Assembly: GCA_922989275.2 (NCBI GenBank) | Contig: OV277872.1 | Coordinates: 27,110,119 to 27,174,118 of the forward strand | Source of the DNA: Gari tellinella | Lineage: Eukaryota > Mollusca > Bivalvia > Cardiida > Psammobiidae | Reading direction: 5' to 3' | Length of the DNA stretch: 64,000 nt | In this document: positions 52,216-61,009 of the stretch, one piece after another | How the letters are laid out: each line of letters starts with the position of its first letter | Position numbering within the stretch: position 1 is the stretch's first letter | Translations under genes and position numbers: made by a program | Notes under the pieces: model-generated | Databases searched by the model: none | Told to the model about the DNA's origin: nothing | What the model saw: the letters and a program-made list of their open reading frames with translations, nothing else

Positions 52216-52504
52216 TTGCAATTAACTTTTTATTACGTTTTCTTACCATTTCAAATTTTTACATGGGGGTCCATTTTTTACAGGGGGGGGGGGTCCAAAT
52301 TTGATAGCGAAATTGGACCCGGGGGTCCATATTTCGCTATCAAAATTGGACCCGGGTCCATTTTTTACGGGGGTTTTTACGGGGGTCCAATTTTGACATG
52401 ACACCGGGACCTTTTGCTTACTAGGCAATAGCCCTCCCGTCTGAGCTATCCAGACTGCTTTAACAAATCTCTCACCATTTAAATATAAACTCAAACCGAC
52501 CACA

Positions 52505-53033
52505 CAATAACAAAGCTGGGAGTAGGCAGAAATATCTTGCTTCACATTGTACATTCCTTAAAATTCCATTCTGCAATCAGACTGTTTTAAGATATCTGAA
52601 ATATAACCAAGATCAGCCATAATGTTTGAAAACATTAGATCTATTATGAACCATATCGGTCTTCGAAATAATGTTGAATACAGAACTCAATGACTAATCC
52701 GGGTGATTTCAAACCGTAACAAAGCGAAAGTAAACATGCCTGATATAAACAGTGCTCCACTTCGATGTGTCACGTGACACGTCTTTACTCTCTAAAAGTA
52801 AACAAATATCCATAAGTGTTACTAATGTGACCGGGTAGACATTGTGATGAAAAGGTTGATAGTCTTACTGTGTAGCTTGATAGCCTTGTCAAATGTTATT
52901 GTCCGATTGACATTTCAATCATTAAAACATGACGTAATATGCGAGCTATATAGCCTTTTTATTCTGACCGACGGAGACCAAACGTTGCATTGACCTCTAC
53001 TGACCGCTGTGTTATACTATAAGTTACAGAACC
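52505..53033. other. Intron, no clear feature
   Basis: Part of it (52570-52760) resembles 24255-24330 and 24595-24660 (GTAACAAA.(C/T)GAAAGTAAA), an old dispersed repeat. Confidence 0.4.
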
Positions 53034-53249
53034 TGGGACCTGTTTCATAAAACTTCGTACGACAAATGTTGTCGTAAGTCAGATTATAAAAGTCTTAATT
53101 ATTATTTGTTTCTCCATATAATCATGTTTTGTGATATCCAAAGAGATGTCACAAGACAGGATTAAATAAGGAAATCAGAAATTAAATCTATTTTTAAAGT
53201 TTTGACTTACGACCGTTTTTGTCGTACGAAGTTTTACGAAACGGGCCCC
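53034..53249 (+). mobile_element. Family e MITE
   Basis: Left GGGACCTGTTTCATAAAACT, right TTACGAAACGGGCCCC. The hairpin has lost its left inner arm (TGTTTTGTGATATCCAAAGA). Confidence 0.8.
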
Positions 53250-53364
53250 TTGGTTATAGTGGGCTTCTCAACCTTAACCACACTATTGTAGAAGTTGTGC
53301 AACTGTCTATTGCAGATAGTCTTGGTCCAGACAATTCAAATATATGTTTGTTTAACGTCTATTC

Positions 53365-53670
53365 GTCATTTCAATACATGTTATAAACGTATGTGCCGTG
53401 TCATGAGAGAAAAAAAAGCATTTTTCCATTGCAACATTGTAACGACCAAGCACCATTGTTATCCCAGGTTCTGTGTATGAGTTTGGTCTACACTGCCAAA
53501 TACCGTATATAATACATCTACATAAAATGCCTAAGATCCATGTGGGTATCAAACAGTGTATATCAATACCAGTCGCCGCGTCTTTGGCTAGGCCGCTGGC
53601 CTTGATCTACACTGTTTGCAATGCAATAAGGCAGATTTTCACTTGATACGGCTCATATTATTATGTATAT
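53365..53670. repeat. Intron segment duplicated from or to 48290-48598
   Basis: It shares GTTTGGTCTACACTGCCAAA, CCGTATATAATACAT and a core hairpin (AACAGTGTATATCAATACCA with mirror, 53552-53612) with the other copy. It ends against the exon acceptor. Confidence 0.75.
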
Positions 53671-53683
53671 CGTGTGTTTCCAG

Positions 53684-53812
53684 TTTGAGTTTCAATATGC
53701 CAAGATTGTAAACGAAATCTTCACCCAGGGTTCTTCAAATGATACGTGGGTTACTTCATACAAGATCTTCTATACTACCGACTGTAATGGAGTCTTCACA
53801 GAATACAACCAG
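53684..53812 (+). CDS. F5/8C exon 2
   Basis: 129 bp, phase 0-0, between GTGTGTTTCCAG and AACCAG/GTAACT. It reads FEFQYAKIVNEIFTQGSS, then WVTSYKIFYTTDC and EYNQ, matching the middle of an F5/8C domain (I..Q, W.T.Y...Y). Usual domains have VDLG in place of the first FEFQ. Confidence 0.85.
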
Positions 53813-53986
53813 GTAACTATTGACTTAAAAACAAACTGGTCATGATCTTCCTGTACCCAGTATAAACGTGTATACATTTGTTTGTTTCCAACATAGTATT
53901 TGACAGCATATGCTCCACATAAATGATTAAACTTGCACCAATTAATAAAATCACGAAAACCACATCTTTTGGTAAAGATTTGTCTC

Positions 53987-54170
53987 CAAGGTGAAAAAGC
54001 TTTTGAATTGCGTCCGGAATCTTTCCTTAGCATTTGATTGGTCAGATTTAAACTGTTTCCGAGCAAACGCCCAAATCTGGCGAATAAAAAGCTCAAATAT
54101 GACCTATCAAATCATCATGCTTGAGAACGTGCTCAGACTCAATTTAAATTCTTTATAACCTTGGACCAAG
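53987..54170. repeat. Family k foldback, diverged
   Basis: TTAGCATTTGATTGGTCAGA and, on the right, GAGCTCAAATATGACC-like words with TTTATAACCTTGG form the arms. The centre is expanded. Confidence 0.65.
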
Positions 54171-54240
54171 GTCAAATATAAAGAAAACCCCTAAGATTCA
54201 GCGATTTTTCTGGAGGATGTTATATGTCGATCATTTTGTT

Positions 54241-54463
54241 TTAACCTTTTAATGATCAAATTTATCATGAGGTTTTACCTCATTCACCGCCATATTGTCG
54301 TCTGCTTCAAAAGTAAGATTTAAGGTAGTATAACTGACGTTATTTTAAAACAAGAAGCAAACAGGTTTAATCTTGATCAGACGCCGCATTACGCGGCGTC
54401 TGATCAGGATAAAAAATGTTTGCAAATAGCATTTATGATGTCTTTGAAGGTAACAGGGTCAAT
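54241..54463 (+). mobile_element. Family a MITE
   Basis: Left TTAACCTTTTAATGATC, right TTTGAAGGTAACAGGGTC. The hairpin at 54357-54424 has centre GACGCCGCATTACGCGGCGTC and worn outer arms. Confidence 0.75.
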
Positions 54464-54994
54464 ACCATATTCATCGTAATGCAACAACTTTGCTTTTTAG
54501 TCTGCTTATTTAGGCCATTGGTATATGTATGAAAGTGCCTATAGTTTCAAAAGAAGCATTATAACGTATGGTTTTTGTTTACCATTTTCTGATTATTCAC
54601 ACCTAAAGCATTTGGTGTGTGAAGTTTGATCAATTCCTTACGGATTCAATTGAATGAGTGTTTTTATTGAATTTGAGCAAAAAACAATTAAGAAAAATGC
54701 ATATATTTCAGGCAATAAACTATACACTTTGCATCATACTTTTAATAAGCATCACTTTTTAACTGTGCCAATTATAAGTTTACAAGTTTACATTATTTCA
54801 GAAAGCCAAACTAATGCATGCCGACTCTTTGCCGAGAATGGCTGCATTATACATTTTAAATGCCCATAGACAAAAAAGAACATTATAACCAATGTTTTTC
54901 TTTTTACCAGGGTACTAAGATATGTTTGAAGAACCTTTGCAGAAATTGTCATAGAAATCCTACGGTGTTTTCATTTGGGCGCGCATGTCCTTAA
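54464..54994. other. Intron, no feature seen
   Basis: AT-rich. The 71-codon open frame at 54654-54869 resembles nothing known. Confidence 0.35.
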
Positions 54995-55579
54995 CAGACA
55001 TATAGAGACAACAGGGACAGGAAAGAATAGCGTTTTCTCAATTGTACAACTTGGGCCACCGTAATTATACGCTTTCATCCAAAAGTTTCTATTATCAAAG
55101 AAACAGGGACATGAAAGAATAGCGTTTTCTCAATTGTACAACTTTCGTCACTGTATTTCCTAATCTTTTATAAAAAATATTCGTATTTTTCACGGACATG
55201 GCATAAAAGAATAGAGTTTTCTCAATTGTACGACTTGCGTCAATGTATTTCATAATCTTTGATCAAACTATTCCTATTATTCACATACATATCAAGGAAA
55301 CACGGACATGAACGAATAGCGTCTTCTAAATTGTACGACTTGCCTCAATGTATTTCATAATCTTTTATCAAAATATTCCTATTATTCCGAGACATATCAA
55401 GGAATCAGGGACGGGAAAGAATAGCGTTTTCTCAAGTGTACAACTTGCGTCACTGTATTTCATAATCTTTTATCCAAAATATTCCTATTATTCACAGACA
55501 TATCAAGGAAACAGGGACGGGAAAGAATAGAGTCTTTTTAATTGTACGACTTGCGTCAATGTAATTACATGTATATATA

Positions 55580-55965
55580 CAGTGAAACCCCTCTAAACCG
55601 GACATGAGTGGGGACAAAATAAATTCCCGGTTTAGAGGGGTTTCCGGTTTAGAGGGGTTTTAACCCATAGCTTGTTCCTAGTATGGAAATTAGCTGATCA
55701 CTTAAAACAGGTTGAAAGTAAAGCAGAATACGCCTTAAGGCGCATTCTGCTTTACTTTAAACCTGCTTTAAGCTATCATCTGCTAGAATATAGAAGTTAT
55801 TTCTGATGATACATATTCAGTGTACGAATAAAACAAGGTCGCAAAAAGGCGTATTAATGGTGTAATTGGTTAAAATAAAGAAGGTTTTGAAACGGGACCA
55901 ACGTATTTGTCCGGTTTAGAGAGAATTCCGGTATTTAGAGGTTCCTGTTTAGAGGGGTTTCCCTG
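55580..55965 (-). mobile_element. Family h MITE with family b inside, second copy
   Basis: The ends are CAGTGAAACCCCTCTAAACC and AGAGGGGTTTCCCTG. The nested family b copy (55660-55873, TTAA at both ends) has a full hairpin with tip GCGCCTTAAGGCGC. Inverted relative to 33709-34062, with the same composite structure. Confidence 0.85.
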
Positions 55966-56061
55966 TAATCTTTTATCCGAAATATTCCTCTTATTCATAG
56001 ACATATCAAGGAAACAGGGAAGGAACTATAAGCGTCTTCTTACTGACTTGCGTCACTGTAT

Positions 56062-56275
56062 TTAACCCTTAGCCCGCCAAATAAATTGTCGTCTGCTATA
56101 TTTCTCGTCTGCTTCAAGTTTCAAAGTGCTTCAACGTTGCTCAAAATTGCTGAAAATGTTGTCCGAGTGTCAAACAGCTTGGATCCGGATGAGACGCCGA
56201 GTTACTCGGCGTCTCTTCCGGATCCAAGCTGTTTGCATATGGAGCTATGGTCGTGAGTGGCAGGCTATGGGTTAA
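56062..56275 (+). mobile_element. Family a-related MITE inside the minisatellite
   Basis: TTAA lies at 56062-56065 and 56272-56275. Ends are CCCTTAGCCCGCC and GGCAGGCTATGGG. The hairpin at 56170-56236 has the variant centre GACGCCGAGTTACTCGGCGTC, with the C-to-A change mirrored in the other arm. Confidence 0.85.
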
Positions 56276-56983
56276 TAAGCTTTCATCCAAAAATACTATT
56301 GTTCACAAGCCATTTCTAGGAAACACGGACTCGAAAGAATAGCGTATTCAATATATTTCATAAGCTTTCATCCAAAAATGCTATTGTTCACAAGCTATTT
56401 CAAGGAAACACGGACTCGAAAGAATAGCGTATTCAATATATTTCATAAGCTGTCATCCAAAAATACTATTGTTCACAAGCCATTTCAAGGAAACACGGAC
56501 TCGAAAGAATAGCGTATTCAATATATTTCATAAGCTTTCATCCAAAAATACTATTGTTCATAAGCCATTTCTAGGAAACACGGACTCGAAAGAATAGCGT
56601 ATTCAATATATTTCATAAGCTTTCATCCAAAAATACTATTGTTCACAAGCCATTTCAAGGAAACACGGACTCGAAAGAATAGCGTATTCAATATATTTCA
56701 TAAGCTTTCATCCAAAAATACTATTGTTCACAAGCCATTTCAAGGGAACACGGACTGGAAAGAATAGCGTATTCAGTATATTTCATAAGCTTTCATCCAA
56801 AAATACTATTGTTCACAAGCCATTTCTAGGAAACACGGACTGGAAAGAATAGCGTATTCAATATACATGTATTTCATAAGCTTTCATCCAAAAATACTAT
56901 TGTTTACGGGACATTTAAAAGGAAAGAATAGCATATTCACTGTATTCTGTAAGCTTTCATCCAAAAATTACTACTATTTACAG

Positions 56984-57127
56984 ACATTTCAAGGAAACAC
57001 GGACTCCAGTACCAATGCTTCGAATGGGATCAATCCTGCGATAAAGGCGAAATGCGTTCGAGTCAACCCACATCAGTGGCATGGACGTATTGCGATGCGT
57101 GTTGAGCTATTTGGATGTAACGGTTAG
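56984..57127 (+). CDS. F5/8C exon 3 and stop codon
   Basis: Phase 0 acceptor at ACTATTTACAG. It reads TFQGNTDSSTNASNG, then KCVRVNPHQWHGRIAMR and VELFGCNG, then TAG at 57125-57127. F.GN.D, VR..P..WHGRIAMRVEL.GC is the hallmark end of an F5/8C domain, with its last Cys pairing with the first in exon 1 of the domain. The three exons give 55 + 43 + 47 codons, the normal size for the domain. Confidence 0.88.
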   Translation, partial: TFQGNTDSSTNASNGINPAIKAKCVRVNPHQWHGRIAMRVELFGCNG

Positions 57128-57256
57128 AAGCGTTTTGAGCTATTTGATGCTGAGAGAAAAGCACTTATCTATCCAGGAACATCAAATCGGAGACTTCACC
57201 CATCAAACTTGTACTTTATGATACCATTGAATCGAAGAAATACTACTTTGAACTCG

Positions 57257-57480
57257 TTAACCCTATACCCAACATTCTGCTTCTAGGGTTAAACTAATGT
57301 GACCACTTAAACCAGGTTGAAAATAATCTTTTAACCTGATGTAAGCTATCATCTGCTAGGATTTAGAAAATATAAAACTTATGGTACACGCTCATCATAC
57401 ATGACTGTATAAATTGGATTTTCTTCAGTGGAGAAATAAAATGATGCACTTAAACGCGCTTCAGCGGGGGAAAGGGTTAA
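57257..57480 (+). mobile_element. Family b MITE with reduced core
   Basis: TTAA lies at 57257-57260 and 57477-57480. The core is cut to CAGGTTGAAAATAATCTTTT and AACCTGATGTAAGC. It contains the first AATAAA downstream of the gene. Confidence 0.75.
57435..57440 (+). promoter_or_regulatory. Possible poly(A) signal of the PAN-sushi-F5/8C gene
   Basis: AATAAA about 310 bp after the stop. It is supplied by the family b MITE. No earlier canonical signal is seen after 57127. Confidence 0.3.
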
Positions 57481-57624
57481 TTTTAATTTCTAATAACTCT
57501 TTTGTCTTCTATTGGGCGAATTGTGATAACTGTTGCAATCCTTTAAATCTAGATCTATGAGACTAGGAGTAAATTGGGGTCTCATCAGCATCCAGTTTTC
57601 TTGGCACACTGGTCAAAGGTTATA

Positions 57625-58187
57625 CAGAGAAGCTCACTTTTAACGAAATCATCGATACCAACTGTTTTCATTCAATATACAGTGATATCTCTCTACACTA
57701 AATTGGAGACAAATAGTATGGGTGCTGTTCGTCGGGGGTTGTTATAGGGAGGGTAGATCATTACCTCTAGAGTACATTTTCAAACAGTTTGAACCCTGAT
57801 CAGACGCCGCCTAACGCGGCGTCTGATCTGAGTTCAAACTGTTTGTCACTCGTCTTTATGGGTTATTTTGGTCGAAATGTCCAAAATTTAACTGAGAAAA
57901 AATCAGCAGACGACTATTTTAAGTAGACGATAATGCAGCTATGAAAGCGTTAGACATAAATGTTTAGTTTGGATCATAATGACAAGCATTGTTATAAGAA
58001 GGGAATCCTTGTTCGGAGGGCCGTTGTAAGGGGTTAGTACAGTACTGTATCCAACAATTGTCTTATCAAGTCCATTTTACTTTATGTTAATTAGATAATG
58101 ATGTGGATTAAGTTTTTTGTTATATCCAATGTTTTGTTATATCCAATATTTCGTTATATCCAATTTCGTTATAAGCAAGCTTCACTG
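57625..58187. mobile_element. Family m MITE with a family f MITE inside
   Basis: Outer ends are CAGAGAAGCTCACTTTTAAC and AAGCAAGCTTCACTG. TTTCGTTATATCCAA words repeat at the right. A reversed family f copy fills 57680 to about 58047, with a hairpin at 57781-57848 (centre GACGCCGCCTAACGCGGCGTC). Confidence 0.8.
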
Positions 58188-58309
58188 CAAAGCGTTTTGA
58201 ATTAGTCTTTAGACTCAACTCAAACTGCTTTATAACTTTTGGGCCTGATGGTATTTTATGAAAGAAATTGCTGTCGAATCCTGTACTTCCTCACTGTAAA
58301 CACATTGGT

Positions 58310-58379
58310 TATTTGCAAACAAAAAGTTTGGTTCCTAGTCAGACACCGAATTACGAAGCGTCATCAGGTTACAAATTGT
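58310..58379 (+). repeat. Degenerate family a-type core
   Basis: GCAAACAAAAAGTTTGGTTC and a worn mirror ending GGTTACAAATTGTTTAA. It touches the following family b copy. Confidence 0.6.
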
Positions 58380-58628
58380 TTAACCAGTTACCCCATAAAC
58401 ACGCCTTTTTACATTTAATGTATACTTCCAATGAAGAAAACACTTCCAGTTGATACAGTCCTGAATGTGCAGCATAAGAAATATTTTCTATATTCTAATA
58501 GACGATTGCTTAAAGCAGGCTGAAAGTAAAGCAGTATGTGCCTTAAAGCGCATTCTGCCTTATTTTCAACTTGCTTTAAGTAGTCATGTGTCTTCAGACT
58601 AAAAACAGGCTATGAAGTAATGGGTTAA
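58380..58628 (-). mobile_element. Family b MITE, complete
   Basis: TTAA lies at 58380-58383 and 58625-58628. The hairpin at about 58511-58578 has several mismatches (GCAGTATGTGCC against GCGCATTCTGCC). Confidence 0.8.
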
Positions 58629-58648
58629 AACTCATTTCTTCGAATAAA

Positions 58649-58854
58649 CAGTAAAACCTCTTTATCACGACCACTAAAATGAAGGCTATTTGATTGTATA
58701 TAAGACGGTTGACAGCTGAAAGCAAGGTGTCAGTAAAACAGAAAAGGTCCTAAAAGAGCTTTCTGTTTTACTGTTACCTTGCTTTAAAGTGTCACCTGTC
58801 GTAAACACCTTATACTTATCTCAACTTAATGGTCGTGTAGGAGTGGTTTTACTT
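58649..58854 (+). mobile_element. Family i MITE
   Basis: Left CAGTAAAACCTCTTTATCAC, right GGTCGTGTAGGAGTGGTTTT plus ACT. The core pairs GTCAGTAAAACAGAAAAGG with its mirror around TCCTAAAAGAGC. Confidence 0.8.
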
Positions 58855-58915
58855 TAAACTATAACAAACGGCATTGGTACAGCGCGCAAGACGTTGTTCT
58901 TTTCAGTTAAACCCC

Positions 58916-59125
58916 TTAACCCTTTGCCTGCTGGTCGCGACTTTATTGATTTTTGCAAACAGTTTAGATCCAGATCAGACACCGCGTAACGCGGTGTCTG
59001 AACTGGAACCGAACTGTTTGACACTCTTCTGTAGGCTTATTTACTTAAAAAATGTATAAATCTAAATTTAACAAATTTTGCAGACGACAATTTCGAAGCA
59101 GACATCACCGCAAGATAAGGGTTAA
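58916..59125 (-). mobile_element. Family a-related MITE, TTAA-flanked
   Basis: TTAA lies at 58916-58919 and 59122-59125. It starts CCCTTTGCCTGCTGGTCGCG. The hairpin at 58956-59023 has centre GACACCGCGTAACGCGGTGTC. Same subfamily as 16122-16333. An a'-type left end (AACTGCCATCACGTCATC) follows directly, up to about 59198. Confidence 0.85.
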
Positions 59126-59198
59126 CTGCCATCACGTCATCTTCTTCAAGTTATTGCCGTCTGCTTTTATATCGCAGATTTCAAAAAGTTATTTTGAC

Positions 59199-59734
59199 TT
59201 AAAGAGGCTCGCAACCGGATTTAGCATTAAAAATGGTAATTTGTAAATATATGTCAAATGATTATATAAATGGGTAAGATTTAGTTTAGGATAATAAATT
59301 CTGTTAAAAATGCATTTCCAAAAAAAAAAAAGAAGAAGCTCTGGTCGGATTCGAACCCGTGACCCTCCATTGCGGAGACAAACAAGAAAAATGAGGACAC
59401 GCCTTTACCGCCTCGACCACGGACGCTCTCTCTATATATGGTAGCGAATTAACGTACTTCACTGGTAGCGCTTAATACTACATTATTCGGCTCCGGTTTA
59501 TGTCAGAGCCCGTGTAGAGAAGCAACAACAACAGCAAAACCGTCAGCTGACGCTATTGAAAAACGATGGAATATATCTAAAAAAAAAAACTAAGATTCGG
59601 TGACGATTCTTGAGACTTTTTTGGACTGATCATATTTTTTTAATGTCAGAAGCCAAATAATGCCACAAATTTGCTTTTATTTGAGTATTTTATTTTATTT
59701 TGACAAGTACACCATCCGGTTTAAGTCGCTTTAA
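59199..59734. mobile_element. Family o element with a tRNA-like insert
   Basis: Ends TTAAAGAGGCTCGCAACCGG and ATCCGGTTTAAGTCGCTTTAA. The interior is partly shared with 44107-44445. Between 59340 and 59432 it carries, on the minus strand, an A box TGGTCGAGGCGGTAAAGGC and a B box GGGTTCGAATCC. The T stem does not pair well, so this is a SINE-like module rather than a tRNA gene. Confidence 0.7.
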
Positions 59735-59749
59735 GAAATATAAAATTGA

Positions 59750-59890
59750 GAGTCAAACAATTTTGAGCCTGATGAGACGCTGATCAGGATCGAAACTGAT
59801 TGATACTCATTTCAATATTTCTTAAAAAATTCCCAAATTTTAGAGTTGAGAAATAAAAGCAGACGACAATTGTTAAAAGCATATGATGTA
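59750..59890 (-). mobile_element. Family a' remnant
   Basis: The core is tipless (CAAACAATTTTGAGCCTGAT, then GAGACGCTGATCAGGATCG). 'AAAGCAGACGACAATTGTTA' follows. Confidence 0.55.
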
Positions 59891-60230
59891 ATGGCAGGGG
59901 ATAATATAATAGTTTGGGATGAATGGTTATGTACTATTTTATTTTCATTTTTCCTATGAAGTCGCCACATGTGACATTAGCTTTTTGGCATGCTAGCCAC
60001 GTACACGTGATTACATTTGAAAACAATTTAGAACAAGATGAGACTCCACATAATCGTCTCAATCTGGATACAAACTATTTGTCACCCGATGTCTATTTTG
60101 AAATGATTTTTGTTTTAAAATATATTTTAGAACAGTAGCATGCGACGATAGTAACAGACGAGAACAATTACTTAACATGTAACGAATAACATTTGTAAGA
60201 ACATTTCAACCACTAACATCTTAGTAACCA

Positions 60231-60447
60231 GGGGCCCGTTTTACTAAACTACTTACGCAAAATTTTTGCGTAAGTCAAAATCGTTTTACTCTTATTTTTC
60301 GATCATAAACGTTTGCAAACAGCTAAAAGCGCGTCCTCTGATCTGGCTATTTGCTGTTTGTAGCAAGTGATAATAAAACTATAAATCAAAAATTAAAATT
60401 TTGACTTACGCAAAAATTATGCGAAAGTAGTTTAGTAAAACGGGCCC
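60231..60447. mobile_element. Family j MITE lacking most of one core arm
   Basis: The ends GGGGCCCGTTTTACTAAACT and its mirror are intact. The core goes from GCAAACAG directly to CTAAAAGCGCGTCCTCTGAT, leaving one full arm. Confidence 0.85.
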
Positions 60448-60479
60448 ATGTGTTTAAAAAAGACGTAATCTGTGAAATA

Positions 60480-60860
60480 CAGTAAAATCTGTCTATCACG
60501 ATCATTAACCCTTTCACTGCCAAATTGTTAGTGAGACTTTTACCCTGTCACCGTTTCATTGTCGTCTGCTTTAATTTCGTTGTCTGCAATATCGTTTCAA
60601 AGTTTTCAAATAAGGCAGTATGACTGAAGAAATTTCAAAACGAGTTTCAAACAGTTTCGCTCCTGATCAGATGCCGCGTTACGCGGCGTCTGATCAGGAT
60701 CCAAACTATTTGCAAATGCGCTTTTAATCGTCAATGAGAGTGAAAGTGTTAAATTGTGTTCACTTTGAGATGTTTATGGCAGGTGGCTGCATGAAGTAAG
60801 ATGAACGTAAAACAGAAAGCTCTTTTTTCTGTTTAGTGGTCGTAATAGAGAGATTTATCA
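60480..60860 (+). mobile_element. Family i MITE with a family a MITE inside
   Basis: Outer: CAGTAAAATCTGTCTATCAC and GTCGTAATAGAGAGATTTA. Inner: family a from 60505 to 60752 with TTAA at both ends and a hairpin (60646-60713) of centre GATGCCGCGTTACGCGGCGTC. The family i core itself is reduced to AAAACAGAAAGCTCTTTTTTCTG-like sequence near 60811. Confidence 0.8.
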
Positions 60861-61009
60861 CTTGATTGCCTCTTTGAATAAAGAAAGAACTCAAAATAAC
60901 TGTAACACATATCGGGTGTACATAATACACGAACAATCATTAAGTTTGATCTAGATCCAAACTATTTGCAAACGTACGTCATAGCACACTTTTTAAACAG
61001 ACGGCGATT

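Larger units (their letters stand above)
50298..52403. mobile_element. 2.1-kb inverted-repeat element with CCGG duplication
   Basis: The ends TGTCA..TCAAA.TTGGACCCCC and their mirror are flanked by CCGG at 50294-50297 and 52404-52407. The pre-insertion site is visible by comparison with the other LTR (GACTCAAACCATGGACC). Subterminal GGACCC/GGGTCC words repeat on both sides. TGT...ACA ends with a 4-bp duplication resemble Ginger-type transposons (integrase-related), but no transposase is present. Confidence 0.75.
49997..52504 (-). mobile_element. Miniature LTR retroelement (TRIM-like) with tRNA-like LTRs
   Basis: On the minus strand: LTR, then TTTGGCGCCCAACGT (primer-binding site type, 50235-50249), about 110 bp, then a purine tract GTAGAGGGGC (50124-50133), then a second LTR. 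In plus coordinates the LTRs are 49997-50123 and 50250-52504. The latter is split by a 2.1-kb insertion. Both start TGTAA.ATGGTGAGAAAAAT and end C(T/C)..CCACACA-like. Without the insertion the element is about 398 bp. CAAT flanks both sides (49993-49996 and 52505-52508). Each LTR holds a tRNA-Thr-like sequence. There is no coding capacity. Confidence 0.7.
54995..56983 (+). repeat. Minisatellite built from the 3' splice site of the last exon
   Basis: There are about 15 units. The first group (55000-55570, spacing 92-106 bp) reads like TATTCCTATTATTCACAG, then ACATATCAAGGAAACAGGGA, then GAAAGAATAGCG. The second group (56276-56950, exact 85-bp period) reads ACTATTGTTCACAAG, then CCATTTCAAGGAAACACGGA, then CTCGAAAGAATAG. 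The true last exon begins CTATTTACAG/ACATTTCAAGGAAACACGGA. Each unit is thus a copy of acceptor plus first codons, running into an in-frame TAG about 11 codons later. Two MITEs interrupt the array (55580-55965, 56062-56275). Confidence 0.85.

Noticed and set aside
59340..59432. Possible tRNA gene (A and B boxes), also at 62149-62235 and 47530-47602
   Set aside because: Stems pair poorly or the sequence continues into a SINE body. Read as tRNA-derived repeats.
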